A stretch of DNA of 15,787 nt from Prevotellaceae bacterium (lineage in GTDB: Bacteria; Bacteroidota; Bacteroidia; Bacteroidales; Bacteroidaceae), in assembly GCA_031262265.1 (NCBI GenBank), contig JAISIB010000095.1, forward strand, positions 1-15,787, read 5' to 3'. Under the pieces are notes generated by a model that worked only from the letters and a program-made list of their open reading frames with translations, had not been told where the DNA came from and made no database searches. Below are positions 8,201 to 15,752 of this stretch, one piece after another; within the stretch, counting starts at the first letter, position 1, and each line of letters opens with the position of its first letter. A program made the translations under genes and the position numbers.

Positions 8201-8322
8201 CGTTCACGAAATACGGCGGTTTTGACCCTGAAGTTACAGGCGTAGGCAACGGATTGGGAGTGGACAAAGGAAGTTACCCGAATTCGAAAAAACTGGTAGG
8301 TGGTATCAGTATCACTTTCTAA
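5242..8322 (+). CDS. SusC-like TonB-dependent outer-membrane transporter
   Basis: This 1026-residue protein imports oligosaccharides across the outer membrane using TonB energy, as the barrel under a SusD-like lid. Visible parts are a signal peptide (about 1-30, ending FLQAQ), a carboxypeptidase-regulatory-like domain (about 32-103, with PLLGVNV and GEYTL), the SusC-type TonB box region DEVIVVGYG (109-117), a plug (about 118-235, with LQGKTAGVQV, IRIRGVSS and the FVVDGR signature), then a large beta-barrel ending in GGISITF with C-terminal Phe. An acidic EF-hand-like stretch, DLDGDGMMTDAD, starts at residue 848, as is common in this family. Length is typical and there is no N-terminal STN domain, so it is not of the anti-sigma-coupled type; regulation by the divergent HTCS fits. 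A second ATG 12 nt downstream (5254) gives the same mature protein and is equally possible. First gene of the operon; the susD-like gene follows after 33 nt. Confidence 0.97.
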   Translation: MEQRMKNKDWKRPAVLVLFLAMGLSFLQAQTIRVSGKVTDPNNEPLLGVNVMEKGTTNGTSTNLDGEYTLQVQSGSKLVFSFIGFVSQELTAVPGTLNVTMQEDAALLDEVIVVGYGVQKKSSLTGAVSQVKSEDMVNRTITRPEQALQGKTAGVQVYTSSARPGASPTIRIRGVSSNGANSPLFVVDGRISSDIGGIDPNDIESMEVLKDGASAAIYGAAAGNGVILITTRKGQGNGKITYDFQFTSQSLSNVPKVMNAEQYIDYFTEAGLLSIDGVYTYWDTKTNTNWVDAFFGSSAMQRHNLTFSAGNERGSLYTSMTYLNNDGMVVGTADTYERITGMINASWKIKPWLEIGTNNQIEYYSARSVAEGSEYASLLLSTLQQDPLTKVTYTLDDMPDYMRDIMNNSSFGELLSDGKGNYYGISPFVQNENINPLIMRDNSYSKSRGFNINGTAFINFTPITGLTVTSRFGYRLSGSESYGASYDYYATAMQHRNYMSVSASTYTPYYWQWENFLNYSRSFGKHNATLMLGTSYSESRSFGVNGSYSGGDGNFGFMQDDPLFYYFAYATASATRSLSGGEPSYSRKNAYFGRLNYDYAGKYMAQVSLRADAADSSVLPMDNRWGYFPAGSAGWVISEENFMEQTRDWLSHLKLRLSWGQNGSTASLGGYSYANVIATTGSYPTGVGLNYIEGYAPSSTGNDELKWETSEQLNIGFDARFLNNRLSLTFEYYDKQTKDLIVGGITPSTVVGNTSSPVNAGNITNKGIEIEAAWQDHIGDFSYGIRANMATLKNEVTYIHESLDALDGTTFHTYGAITRFEPGKPAWYFYGYQYAGIDSTTGDPTFKDLDGDGMMTDADKTEIGKGMPDITYGITLNAAWRGLDLIVFGTGSVGNDIYQCLNRSDYTVNKLYSFVDDRWSPTNTNGTDPRAGAGSMDQYMISDASVFDGSYFKIKQIQLGYTLPKSWMQKVKIENVRIYGSLEDFFTFTKYGGFDPEVTGVGNGLGVDKGSYPNSKKLVGGISITF

Positions 8323-8355
8323 TATAACCAATCTAACGAATGAAAGGATAAATAG

Positions 8356-9909
8356 ATGAAAGCAAAGACTATCATAACTATATGTGCAGGGGTAATCACG
8401 TTGTTTACCGCTTGCGACGATTCTTTGAATATTCCGCAACACGGAGTACTTAATTACGAAACATATTACCAAACGGACGAACAAGCAGAGACGGCTTCAA
8501 CGGCTTTATATATCCAGCTGAGAGGCTTAGAGTATAATTACATGGTAGGGAAGAACATGCTTGGCGACGACTTCTGGGCAGGCGGTGCTCAACGTAACGA
8601 CAATGCCGAATTGGAACAGTTGAATGAGTTCACTTTCGGCACGGAACAAAGTATGCTTCAGGGAATGTTTACCAGCTACTATCAGATTATCTATAAGGCG
8701 AACGTCGCGCTGGGACACGTCGTAGGTGATAGCAAAGTCATGCAGCGAGTACGTGCGGAAGCACGGGTATTTCGCGCATGGTCTTACTTTGAGTTGATTA
8801 GTATGTGGGGTAACCCGCCATTGGTAGACCACGAGTTAACTCCCTCCGAGTATTCGCTACCTAACGGAACGACCGAAGAATTGTGGGCATTGGTAGAGAC
8901 CGACTTGACGGAAGCCATTAACTCCGGATCATTGCCGGAAAAAGCCAATGCCGATGATCAAAGCGTCTGGCGCGTGACTAAACAGTTTGCGCAGGCCGTA
9001 TTGGGCAAAGCGTACTTATGGCAAAAGAAATACAGCGAAGCCGCTACCGTATTGGACGCCGTAATCAGTTCCGGTAAATACCGTTTATATGATGGCAATT
9101 ACGAAGACATACAGATGTATGATCATAAGATGAATTGCGAAAGTATACTTGAAACCATCAAAGTAGACGACGCCAATAATATTTGGACGAATATGAATAT
9201 GGCTACCTTGATGGAGCATTGGCGTACAGACCATATGAACATACCTGCCGAGTATGCGGCCAACGGCTATGGCTTCCTCAATCCGCAAAAGAGTCTGTAT
9301 GATGATTTTGTCAGTGAAGAAGGCGAATCAGGCTACCGGCTCGGACAGACGATGAAAACACTTCAACAGATGGGAGACTTGGGTATTAGCATTAAAGTCG
9401 GACAAACGCTTTACGGGCATGAAGGATATTTTATGTGGAAATGGCGCAAGTTAGCCGCTCAAATACCGGCAGCGGGCTATGGATTCTGCGACAACAACAA
9501 TACCCGTTGGATGCGCTACGCCGAAGTATTACTATTGGCAGCCGAGGCTCATTTGGAAGCAGGGAATACCGCGAAAGCCGCAGAGTATTTGAATGCCGTG
9601 CGTGTGCGCGCCCAATTACCACCGAAAACGTCTATCACGTTGAATGATATCATCATCGAAAAACGGTTGGAGCTATGCGGTGAAGCCGTACGATTCCAAG
9701 ATATGACCCGTTGGGGCATTGCCGCTACGCGAATGGCTACGCAAGGACAACGTTGTCCGTCTATTGATTCCAACGGGAACATTACATATACCGTATATAA
9801 CCAAAGTGCGGATGGCTATGGCTTCAAGACAGGCAAGCACGAATTGTTGCCTTATCCTGGAACGGAAATACGTTTGAACCCGAACATCACGCAGAATCCG
9901 GGTTGGTAA
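8356..9909 (+). CDS. SusD/RagB-like surface glycan-binding lipoprotein
   Basis: This 517-residue lipoprotein pairs with the SusC-like porin and acts as a hinged lid that captures oligosaccharides on the cell surface. The signal peptide ends in LFTAC with lipidated Cys20, followed directly by two Asp residues, in keeping with the acidic surface-export signal of Bacteroidota lipoproteins. Family hallmarks are RAEARVFRAWSYFELISMWG (133-152), the TPR-like helix RYAEVLLLAAEAHLEAGN (387-404) with LNAVRVRA after it, and the C-terminal LLPYPGTEIRLNPN ending QNPGW. Length is normal. The region around WTNMNMATLMEHWRTDHMN (277-295) is aromatic and could line the binding site, but I cannot assign ligand residues. 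The start is supported by AAAGGA upstream (8343-8348). The next lipoprotein gene starts 22 nt after the stop codon. Confidence 0.96.
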   Translation: MKAKTIITICAGVITLFTACDDSLNIPQHGVLNYETYYQTDEQAETASTALYIQLRGLEYNYMVGKNMLGDDFWAGGAQRNDNAELEQLNEFTFGTEQSMLQGMFTSYYQIIYKANVALGHVVGDSKVMQRVRAEARVFRAWSYFELISMWGNPPLVDHELTPSEYSLPNGTTEELWALVETDLTEAINSGSLPEKANADDQSVWRVTKQFAQAVLGKAYLWQKKYSEAATVLDAVISSGKYRLYDGNYEDIQMYDHKMNCESILETIKVDDANNIWTNMNMATLMEHWRTDHMNIPAEYAANGYGFLNPQKSLYDDFVSEEGESGYRLGQTMKTLQQMGDLGISIKVGQTLYGHEGYFMWKWRKLAAQIPAAGYGFCDNNNTRWMRYAEVLLLAAEAHLEAGNTAKAAEYLNAVRVRAQLPPKTSITLNDIIIEKRLELCGEAVRFQDMTRWGIAATRMATQGQRCPSIDSNGNITYTVYNQSADGYGFKTGKHELLPYPGTEIRLNPNITQNPGW

Positions 9910-9931
9910 TTTACTAAAAAAGCAAAACGTT

Positions 9932-11323
9932 ATGAAATTGAGAACCATAATAATGGGAATGATGGCGGTCGTATTGTTCGCCTCATCATGTACGCAAGAG
10001 AGCATGGATCCACTAACGGGTAAATATCCCACGCCTACGGATTACGCTTTCACTTCACTCACGTCGCAAACGAGCGAGAAAGCGGCTTCGTTACGGATCT
10101 TTACGTTGGAGTTGGCTACCGCTTCGGGAGACGAATTGTATGTAGAGTTCGTTGGAGACGCCTATTATCTGCACGCAGCGGCTTTCTCTCCGGCAAATGC
10201 GGCAACGGCGCGTAAGGGAAACTTCATTGTCGGAACCTCAAACTCAGGTACACGCTTAATTAAAGGAAATACGACATATCCGATTGTAAGCGGCCAATTG
10301 ACAGTGGCTCTATCGGGAGCGAGTGATTACACTATTACAGGCGTCGCGTGGTTGGACAACGGCGAACCTATACGTGTGCAATACACCGGAACAATTGTCT
10401 ACGAACCCGACCCGGAGCCTGTCGCCTTGACGCAAATTATGCAAACGACCGTCACTCCGCAACCTGACGGAACAAACCAAATTACGCTACACATGGGAAC
10501 CGAGGGTATTACCGTGACACCGGGAGCCTATGGAAGCACGTATGGTGGAACAGGGAAGTATCTGACAGTAGATTTTATCAGTACGGATGCGACGTTGGCC
10601 GCCGGTACGTACACACCGGCCAATAACGGTGCGACGGCGAACGGCAACTACGTGAAAGGTTATGATTTCTATTACGAAGCATTCGATTTTTGGATGTATA
10701 ACTGGGGAACGTGTTGGTTCTCGATGGAAGATGGAACGGCTACAGGTGCGCACATCGAAACGGGAGACATCACTGTCGCAAAGAGTGGTAGCACGTATAC
10801 TATTACCATTAACAACGGAGATGTATTTGCGCAATACACGGGAGCTATCGAAGCCTTATCACCGGTCGGAGACAACGAGCCGATAGCACTAACCAATCTC
10901 TTCAATGCCGCAGATAACAGTGCAATGGGAAGTAGTACGATTACCCTCAAAATAGCAAGTGCCGGACTGGAACCAAGCTACAACGCGGCAACTTGGTCGT
11001 GGGAATTTAGTGGCACGGGAACTTACATTTCCATTGACTTGTACAGTGCCGACGGCACACTGAGTGCCGGTACATACACCGCCGCCGAAAGCAGTGCAAT
11101 AGCCGAAGGCAATTGGGTTATAGGCTATGACTTCGTAGACTGGGGTATGTACAATTTCGGTACCTGCTGGTTTGAAGTTGCGAATGGCGTACCGGCCGGC
11201 GTACATTTGGAGACTGGTACGATTGAAGTGACAGACAATGGCGATGGCACGTACACGATAGATGGAGATTTCGGAGATGTTGTAATCACATATACAGGAG
11301 CGGTCGCCATACCGACTCCATAA
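9932..11323 (+). CDS. Three-repeat lipoprotein in the position of a surface glycan-binding protein
   Basis: This 463-residue protein has a lipoprotein signal peptide (FASSC, Cys20) and no enzyme motif that I recognise. After residue 40 it consists of three beta-rich repeats: about 42-156, 165-307 and 318-459. The second and third are clearly alike: each starts with (I)ALT, contains an 'aGTYT' turn (224-228 and 379-383), then GNYVKGYDF or GNWVIGYDF, an aromatic stretch with MYNWGTCWF (255-263) or MYNFGTCWF (406-414), then HIETGDITV or HLETGTIEV, and ends YTGA. The first keeps the beginning and the YTGT end but lacks the GTCWF block. Genes directly after susD usually encode surface glycan-binding proteins (SusE/F-like), and clusters of Trp, Tyr and Phe suit stacking on sugar rings. 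Binding is therefore inferred from position and aromatic content. I do not see the usual N-terminal Ig-like domain of SusE/SusF, and do not know this repeat family by name. Confidence 0.75.
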   Translation: MKLRTIIMGMMAVVLFASSCTQESMDPLTGKYPTPTDYAFTSLTSQTSEKAASLRIFTLELATASGDELYVEFVGDAYYLHAAAFSPANAATARKGNFIVGTSNSGTRLIKGNTTYPIVSGQLTVALSGASDYTITGVAWLDNGEPIRVQYTGTIVYEPDPEPVALTQIMQTTVTPQPDGTNQITLHMGTEGITVTPGAYGSTYGGTGKYLTVDFISTDATLAAGTYTPANNGATANGNYVKGYDFYYEAFDFWMYNWGTCWFSMEDGTATGAHIETGDITVAKSGSTYTITINNGDVFAQYTGAIEALSPVGDNEPIALTNLFNAADNSAMGSSTITLKIASAGLEPSYNAATWSWEFSGTGTYISIDLYSADGTLSAGTYTAAESSAIAEGNWVIGYDFVDWGMYNFGTCWFEVANGVPAGVHLETGTIEVTDNGDGTYTIDGDFGDVVITYTGAVAIPTP

Positions 11324-11342
11324 TAGATAAGATGAGTATGTC

Positions 11343-11376
11343 GCCTACTTTCAGTACCATCGTATTGAGAGTAGGC
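11343..11376 (+). promoter_or_regulatory. Strong intra-operon RNA hairpin before the first esterase
   Basis: Bases 11343-11357 pair with 11362-11376 over 15 positions (13 Watson-Crick, two G-U) around a CATC tetraloop. No U-tract follows, so it is not a typical intrinsic terminator. It lies in the only long spacer (77 nt) of the operon. Likely roles are an mRNA processing or stability boundary separating susC-susD-lipoprotein levels from those of the enzymes. It also argues against the upstream in-frame ATGs at 11332 and 11338, which would translate through it. Confidence 0.6.
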
Positions 11377-11400
11377 ATACATACCAACGATGGAAATCTG

Positions 11401-12195
11401 ATGAAAAATCACGTTCTCTTACTGTTGGTCGGTTGTACGCTATGCGTTGCCTGTCAATCGGGCGATGATCCGGAGCCGGAGATTGTTGTGGGTAGCGGCA
11501 TGGTCGTCCAAACGAATCTGAGTATTGCCAGTATTTATATGCAGCAAAGCATGAAGTATAACTTGCTCTTACCTGCTTCGTACCGTACAGATACAGACAA
11601 GATTTATCCCGTGCTCTATCTGTTGCACGGCGCCGGAGATGACAATACTTCATGGATGTCAAAAGGAAACGCTCTGCAACTGATACAAGCAGCGATAGAG
11701 GAGGGAGCACTACCCGAGATTGCCGTAGTGATGCCGGACGCACAACTGACATTCTACAGGGGAGATTATGAAAGTTATTTCTTTAATGAGTTGATGCCAA
11801 CCGTAGAAAAGAATTATCGTATAGTCTCCGATGCCAAGTATAGATTCGTGGCCGGACTTTCGATGGGAGGTTTTGGTACGATGTTATACGCATTGAAGTA
11901 CCCGCAGAAGTTCTCTTTGGCTTATTCCATGAGTCCATACTACGATGTAGCATCGCTGAGTACGTATATTAAGGAAGAAGTTGCCCCATCCGCACCGGCA
12001 ATCGTTATTGATGCCGGTATGGGCGATATAGTAGTAGGAGACGGACCGGAGAGACTCCACAATGCACTGAACAAAGCAGGTATCACGCACGAATGGATCT
12101 ATCGCAACGGCGGACATGACTGGGTATTTTGGCAAGCATCGTTGGAAAACTTAATAGAAAAGATTGCAATTACATTAACAAACAGTATAAACTAA
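11401..12195 (+). CDS. CE1-like esterase, lipoprotein (putative feruloyl or acetyl esterase)
   Basis: An alpha/beta-hydrolase of the esterase D / carbohydrate esterase family 1 group, 264 residues from the ATG at 11401. It would hydrolyse an ester bond on a glycan side chain. The oxyanion region is YPVLYLLHGAGDD (69-81); the nucleophile is Ser154 in GLSMGG (152-157), the likely acid is Asp209 (GMGD), and the base is His239 in NGGHDW. The N-terminus carries a lipobox, CVAC with Cys18, followed by SGDDPEPE; acidic residues at this place favour export to the cell surface. An in-frame ATG at 11332 would add 23 residues before the hydrophobic core and translate through a strong hairpin, so I reject it. 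No Shine-Dalgarno sequence decides the start. It shares the YPVLYLLHGAG block and triad layout with the next gene but has no N-terminal accessory domain, so the two probably differ in site or substrate. Feruloyl versus acetyl specificity cannot be read from the sequence. Confidence 0.88.
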   Translation: MKNHVLLLLVGCTLCVACQSGDDPEPEIVVGSGMVVQTNLSIASIYMQQSMKYNLLLPASYRTDTDKIYPVLYLLHGAGDDNTSWMSKGNALQLIQAAIEEGALPEIAVVMPDAQLTFYRGDYESYFFNELMPTVEKNYRIVSDAKYRFVAGLSMGGFGTMLYALKYPQKFSLAYSMSPYYDVASLSTYIKEEVAPSAPAIVIDAGMGDIVVGDGPERLHNALNKAGITHEWIYRNGGHDWVFWQASLENLIEKIAITLTNSIN

Positions 12196-12215
12196 CATTT
12201 AATCAATTAAAACGT

Positions 12216-13448
12216 ATGAAAAGATTAGCAAGTCTATTGCTATTGGGATTGTTTTGTCTTTCGACAAATGCCCAGCAAGCATTGTGGAGTGGTGCAAGTG
12301 TTGTATCGCCGGAAATTCATGAGGATAACTCCGTAACGTTCCGTTTACGTGCTCCCAAAGCAGTGAAAGTACAAGTAACGGGTGACTTCTTACCCACGCA
12401 ATCCATTTCCGTAGGCAACGGAATGACGTATGATGCACCGGGAGTGGCAGATTTGGTGGAAAAAGAGGGCGTATGGGAATACACGAGTGCTCCGTTAGCT
12501 TCGGAATTGTACAGTTATTCGTTCGTCGTGGACGGACTGACTATGCGTGACCCGAGTAACATTTACCAAATACGTGATGTATCTTCGATAACCAATGTCT
12601 TTATTATTAAAGGTAATCCCGGTGATTTGTACAATGTACAGGATGTGCCACATGGTACCGTTGCGCGTCGCTGGTATAGCAGTCCTACCATAGGATACGA
12701 TCGTCGTATCACAATTTACACACCTCACGGCTACGAAACGAGCAAAAAGTCGTATCCCGTACTCTATTTGTTGCACGGAGCAGGAGGAGATGAAGAAGCA
12801 TGGATATCATTGGGACGCACGGCGCAAATTCTGGATAACCTGATTGCAGAGGGAAAGGCCGAACCGATGCTTGTTGTAATGCCGAACGGTAACGCCAACC
12901 AAAAATCTGCTCCGGGAGAAGACGAACGAGGATTACTTCCTGCAGGGAATCCTTTTGCAGGCGGTAATCGTGCACCGCAACAGCCGCAATTTCAGCCCAA
13001 AAGTTCGTATGAATTAGCATTCCCTGATATTGTGAAATTCATTGAAAGTAATTATCGGGTTATTAAGAAGAAATCGGCACGTGCCATTGCCGGTTTATCT
13101 ATGGGCGGCGGTCATTCGCTGAACATCTCAAAAGAATTCCCCGATCTATTTGATTACATAGGATTATACTCTGCCGCCACGATTACGTACAATATGGGCG
13201 ATCGCGACAACAACCCTATTTATCAAAATGTGGAAGAGAAGTTGAAGGTTCAGTTTGCGAAACATCCGAAGCTTTATTGGATAGCAATAGGGAAAACCGA
13301 CTTTTTGTACACAGCCAACGTAGAGTATCGTAAATTGCTGGACGACAAAGGCTACAAATACGAATATTTTGAGAACGAAGGCGGTCATATATGGAAGAAC
13401 TGGCGTATCTATCTTTCGATGTTTGCACCGATGTTGTTTCAGAAGTAA
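12216..13448 (+). CDS. CE1-like esterase with N-terminal early-set (CBM48-like) domain
   Basis: This 410-residue secreted esterase has a signal peptide (about 1-19, LCFLST-like core ending TNAQQ) without a lipobox, so it is probably periplasmic. An N-terminal immunoglobulin-like E-set/CBM48-like domain (about 24-133, with VTFRLRAPKAVKVQVTGDF and LYSYSFVVDG) precedes a CE1 catalytic domain (about 150-410). Catalytic residues are Ser295 in GLSMGGG (293-299), probable Asp362 (IGKTDF) and His391 (EGGHIW); the oxyanion block is YPVLYLLHGAGGD (180-192). This E-set plus CE1 layout is common in Bacteroidetes PULs for xylan and other plant glycans, and some members release ferulate. A Gly/Pro/Gln-rich insertion (about 232-262) between MPNG and the helix SYELAF may be a flexible loop over the active site. 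The ATG at 12216 is preferred over one at 12129, which lies inside the preceding gene and would put 29 polar residues before the signal peptide. It follows the first esterase by 20 nt. Confidence 0.9.
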   Translation: MKRLASLLLLGLFCLSTNAQQALWSGASVVSPEIHEDNSVTFRLRAPKAVKVQVTGDFLPTQSISVGNGMTYDAPGVADLVEKEGVWEYTSAPLASELYSYSFVVDGLTMRDPSNIYQIRDVSSITNVFIIKGNPGDLYNVQDVPHGTVARRWYSSPTIGYDRRITIYTPHGYETSKKSYPVLYLLHGAGGDEEAWISLGRTAQILDNLIAEGKAEPMLVVMPNGNANQKSAPGEDERGLLPAGNPFAGGNRAPQQPQFQPKSSYELAFPDIVKFIESNYRVIKKKSARAIAGLSMGGGHSLNISKEFPDLFDYIGLYSAATITYNMGDRDNNPIYQNVEEKLKVQFAKHPKLYWIAIGKTDFLYTANVEYRKLLDDKGYKYEYFENEGGHIWKNWRIYLSMFAPMLFQK

Positions 13449-13463
13449 TAAAAGGTGTATTTT

Positions 13464-15752
13464 ATGAAGCGACTATGGATATATACTATGGCTACACTAC
13501 TGCTCACACTCACCGCGTGTGAGCAGGGTGTGCCGCAGTTGGGAAAGAACACAGTGGATGATGTCGTTGCCGCCATGACGTTGAATGAGAAAGTAACGTT
13601 ACTGATTGGCACAGGCATGGCTGGTTTCATGGGCGACAGTGCCGTTGTCGGAGAGACCCAATCTTTAGTGCCCGGTGCGGCCGGTACCACGCATCCTATC
13701 CCCCGTTTAGGTATTCCCGCAATTGTGTTGGCCGATGGACCCGCCGGATTGCGTATCTCTCCGACTCGTGAGGGGACAAATGATACCTATTATTGTACGG
13801 CATTCCCTGTGGCAACTTTGTTGGCTTCTACGTGGAATACCGATTTAGTGGAACACGTCGGGAAAGCAATGGGTAACGAAGTCTTGGAATACGGTGTAGA
13901 TGTACTGCTGGCACCTGCACTCAACATCCACCGCAATCCGCTGTGCGGACGCAACTTTGAATATTACTCGGAAGATCCGCTCCTCGCCGGACTGATGGCT
14001 TCGGCTATGACCAAAGGTGTGCAAAGTAATGGTGTAGGCGTTTCACTGAAACATTTCGCGGCCAACAATCAAGAAACGAACCGCATGGGAAATGATAGTC
14101 GCGTATCGGAACGAGCCTTGCGCGAGATTTATCTGAAAGGATTTGAAATCGCAGTGAAAGAGGCTAATCCTTGGACGGTGATGTCTTCCTATAATAAAAT
14201 CAACGGTACGTATGCTTCGGAAAGTCGTACATTGCTAACCGACATACTACGTAGTACGTGGAACTTTGAAGGAGTAGTGATGACCGATTGGTTTGGTGGT
14301 CGTAATCCGGCGGATCAGGTACATGCGGGAAATGATTTGCTCATGCCCGGACGTGCAGAACAAGGTAAAGCTATCATAGCGGCCATAGAGGATGGTACGT
14401 TATCCGTAGAAGATGTGGACGTAAACGTAAAACGTATCCTCAACCTGATTCTCGAAACGCCTCGCTTCAAAGGTTACGCTTATTCCAATAAACCGAATCT
14501 GGAAGCACATGCTCAAATTACGCGCAACTCGGCTACCGAAGGTATGGTATTATTGGAAAATAAGGCCAATACATTGCCTTTACAGTCGGGTATTAAAACC
14601 GTAGCAGCTTATGGGATTACTTCTTACGACTTTATTGCAGGAGGTACGGGTAGTGGCGACGTGAATGAAGCCTACACTGTCTCTTTGTTTGAAGGATTGG
14701 AAAATGCGGGTTACACGATAGAAAAGGATGTAGAAAGTTTGTACGAAAATCACATTCAAGCAGAAAACGAAAAGAACAAACCTGATGAGAGCAACCCGTT
14801 GGCTGCATTCCTGCCAAAGAATCGTCCGTCCGAGTTCGTTCCTACGACCGCGCAACTGGCTCAACATGCTTCTCGGAGCGATGTAGCTTTGATTACCATC
14901 GGACGCAACTCGGGCGAGTTCGCAGACCGTGTTTTGCCGGGTGATTTTGAGCTGACCGACGTAGAGCAACAGCTCATTAAAGCCGTCACGCAGGCTTTCC
15001 ATAAACAAGGAAAAAAAGCGATTGTCATCTTAAATATTGGCGGCGTAATAGAAACGGCTTCGTGGAAAGCCATCCCAGACGCAATCTTACTGGCTTGGCA
15101 AGCCGGACAAGAAAGCGGGAATTCTGTAGCGGATGTGTTGACCGGAAAAGTGAATCCATCGGGACGTTTACCTATGACATTCCCGAACAGCTATTGGGAC
15201 GTACCTTCCGCCAACAACTTTCCGTATGAAGTACTGGCTGATCAGAGGCGCAATTTGATGGGTGGCGATGAAGCATCTGCCAAAGAAGTGAAGAATATTG
15301 ATTACACGGATTACACGGAAGGAATTTTCGTAGGATACAGGTATTACGAAACGGATCGTAAGCTGGTGTCTTATCCATTCGGTTATGGATTATCATACTC
15401 CACTTTTGAATATACGAATCCAACCATCAAGCAGGTGGACAAAGCATTCGAGTGTACGATAGATGTGAAGAATATAGGAACGCTGTCCGGCAAAGCAGTC
15501 GTACAACTCTACGTAGCAGCTCCTGAAAACAAGGCACTTGCCAAACCCTTGCGTGAGTTACGGGCATTCGCCAAGACAAGTGAATTACAGCCGGGCACAA
15601 GCGAAACCATCACGTTGCGTGTAAATACCGATGCATTAGCCTCGTATGACGAACATCGGGAAGCATGGGTCGTAGATAAAGGCCTATACCAATTCTGCAT
15701 AGGCCAAAACGCACACGACATGGTAGCACAAATAAATATATCGGTAAACTGA
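13464..15752 (+). CDS. Glycoside hydrolase family 3 (beta-glucosidase or beta-xylosidase type), lipoprotein
   Basis: This 762-residue enzyme would remove single sugars from non-reducing ends of imported oligosaccharides with retention of configuration. Domains: lipoprotein signal (TLTAC, Cys19), GH3 N-terminal TIM-barrel-like domain (about 30-335), GH3 C-terminal alpha/beta sandwich (about 360-590), and C-terminal fibronectin-III-like domain (about 645-735, AVVQLYVAAP and KPLRELRAF). Motifs include LADGPAGLR (89-97), KHFAANNQE (196-204) and the nucleophile Asp275 in VVMTDW. Glu485 in NSGEFADR matches the acid/base segment (SGExxDR) of characterized GH3 enzymes. Everything needed for activity seems present. 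Beta-glucosidase and beta-xylosidase activity cannot be separated by eye. The start at 13464 is chosen over 13455 because AAAGG (13451-13455) sits about 8 nt upstream and MKR begins a normal signal peptide. The gap to the preceding esterase is 15 nt. The remaining 35 nt after the stop show no gene and no terminator, so the operon may continue. Confidence 0.95.
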   Translation: MKRLWIYTMATLLLTLTACEQGVPQLGKNTVDDVVAAMTLNEKVTLLIGTGMAGFMGDSAVVGETQSLVPGAAGTTHPIPRLGIPAIVLADGPAGLRISPTREGTNDTYYCTAFPVATLLASTWNTDLVEHVGKAMGNEVLEYGVDVLLAPALNIHRNPLCGRNFEYYSEDPLLAGLMASAMTKGVQSNGVGVSLKHFAANNQETNRMGNDSRVSERALREIYLKGFEIAVKEANPWTVMSSYNKINGTYASESRTLLTDILRSTWNFEGVVMTDWFGGRNPADQVHAGNDLLMPGRAEQGKAIIAAIEDGTLSVEDVDVNVKRILNLILETPRFKGYAYSNKPNLEAHAQITRNSATEGMVLLENKANTLPLQSGIKTVAAYGITSYDFIAGGTGSGDVNEAYTVSLFEGLENAGYTIEKDVESLYENHIQAENEKNKPDESNPLAAFLPKNRPSEFVPTTAQLAQHASRSDVALITIGRNSGEFADRVLPGDFELTDVEQQLIKAVTQAFHKQGKKAIVILNIGGVIETASWKAIPDAILLAWQAGQESGNSVADVLTGKVNPSGRLPMTFPNSYWDVPSANNFPYEVLADQRRNLMGGDEASAKEVKNIDYTDYTEGIFVGYRYYETDRKLVSYPFGYGLSYSTFEYTNPTIKQVDKAFECTIDVKNIGTLSGKAVVQLYVAAPENKALAKPLRELRAFAKTSELQPGTSETITLRVNTDALASYDEHREAWVVDKGLYQFCIGQNAHDMVAQINISVN

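Noticed and set aside
7867..8484. Minus-strand 205-codon frame across the susC-susD junction
   Set aside because: It is antisense to two strongly supported genes and shows no domain pattern; such long shadows come from the codon bias of the real genes.
11343..11376. Intrinsic terminator ending the operon after the repeat lipoprotein
   Set aside because: No U-tract follows the stem, and the downstream genes continue in the same direction with short gaps and no clear promoter of their own.
11332..11400. Upstream start extending the first esterase by 23 residues
   Set aside because: The added residues precede the lipoprotein signal and would be translated through a 15-bp hairpin; the ATG at 11401 gives a normal signal peptide.
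12129..12215. Upstream start extending the second esterase by 29 residues
   Set aside because: It lies within the coding region of the first esterase and puts a polar stretch before a proper signal peptide starting MKRLASLLLL at 12216.
14580..15008. Minus-strand 142-codon frame inside the GH3 gene
   Set aside because: Antisense to a well-conserved GH3 catalytic region, with no recognisable features.
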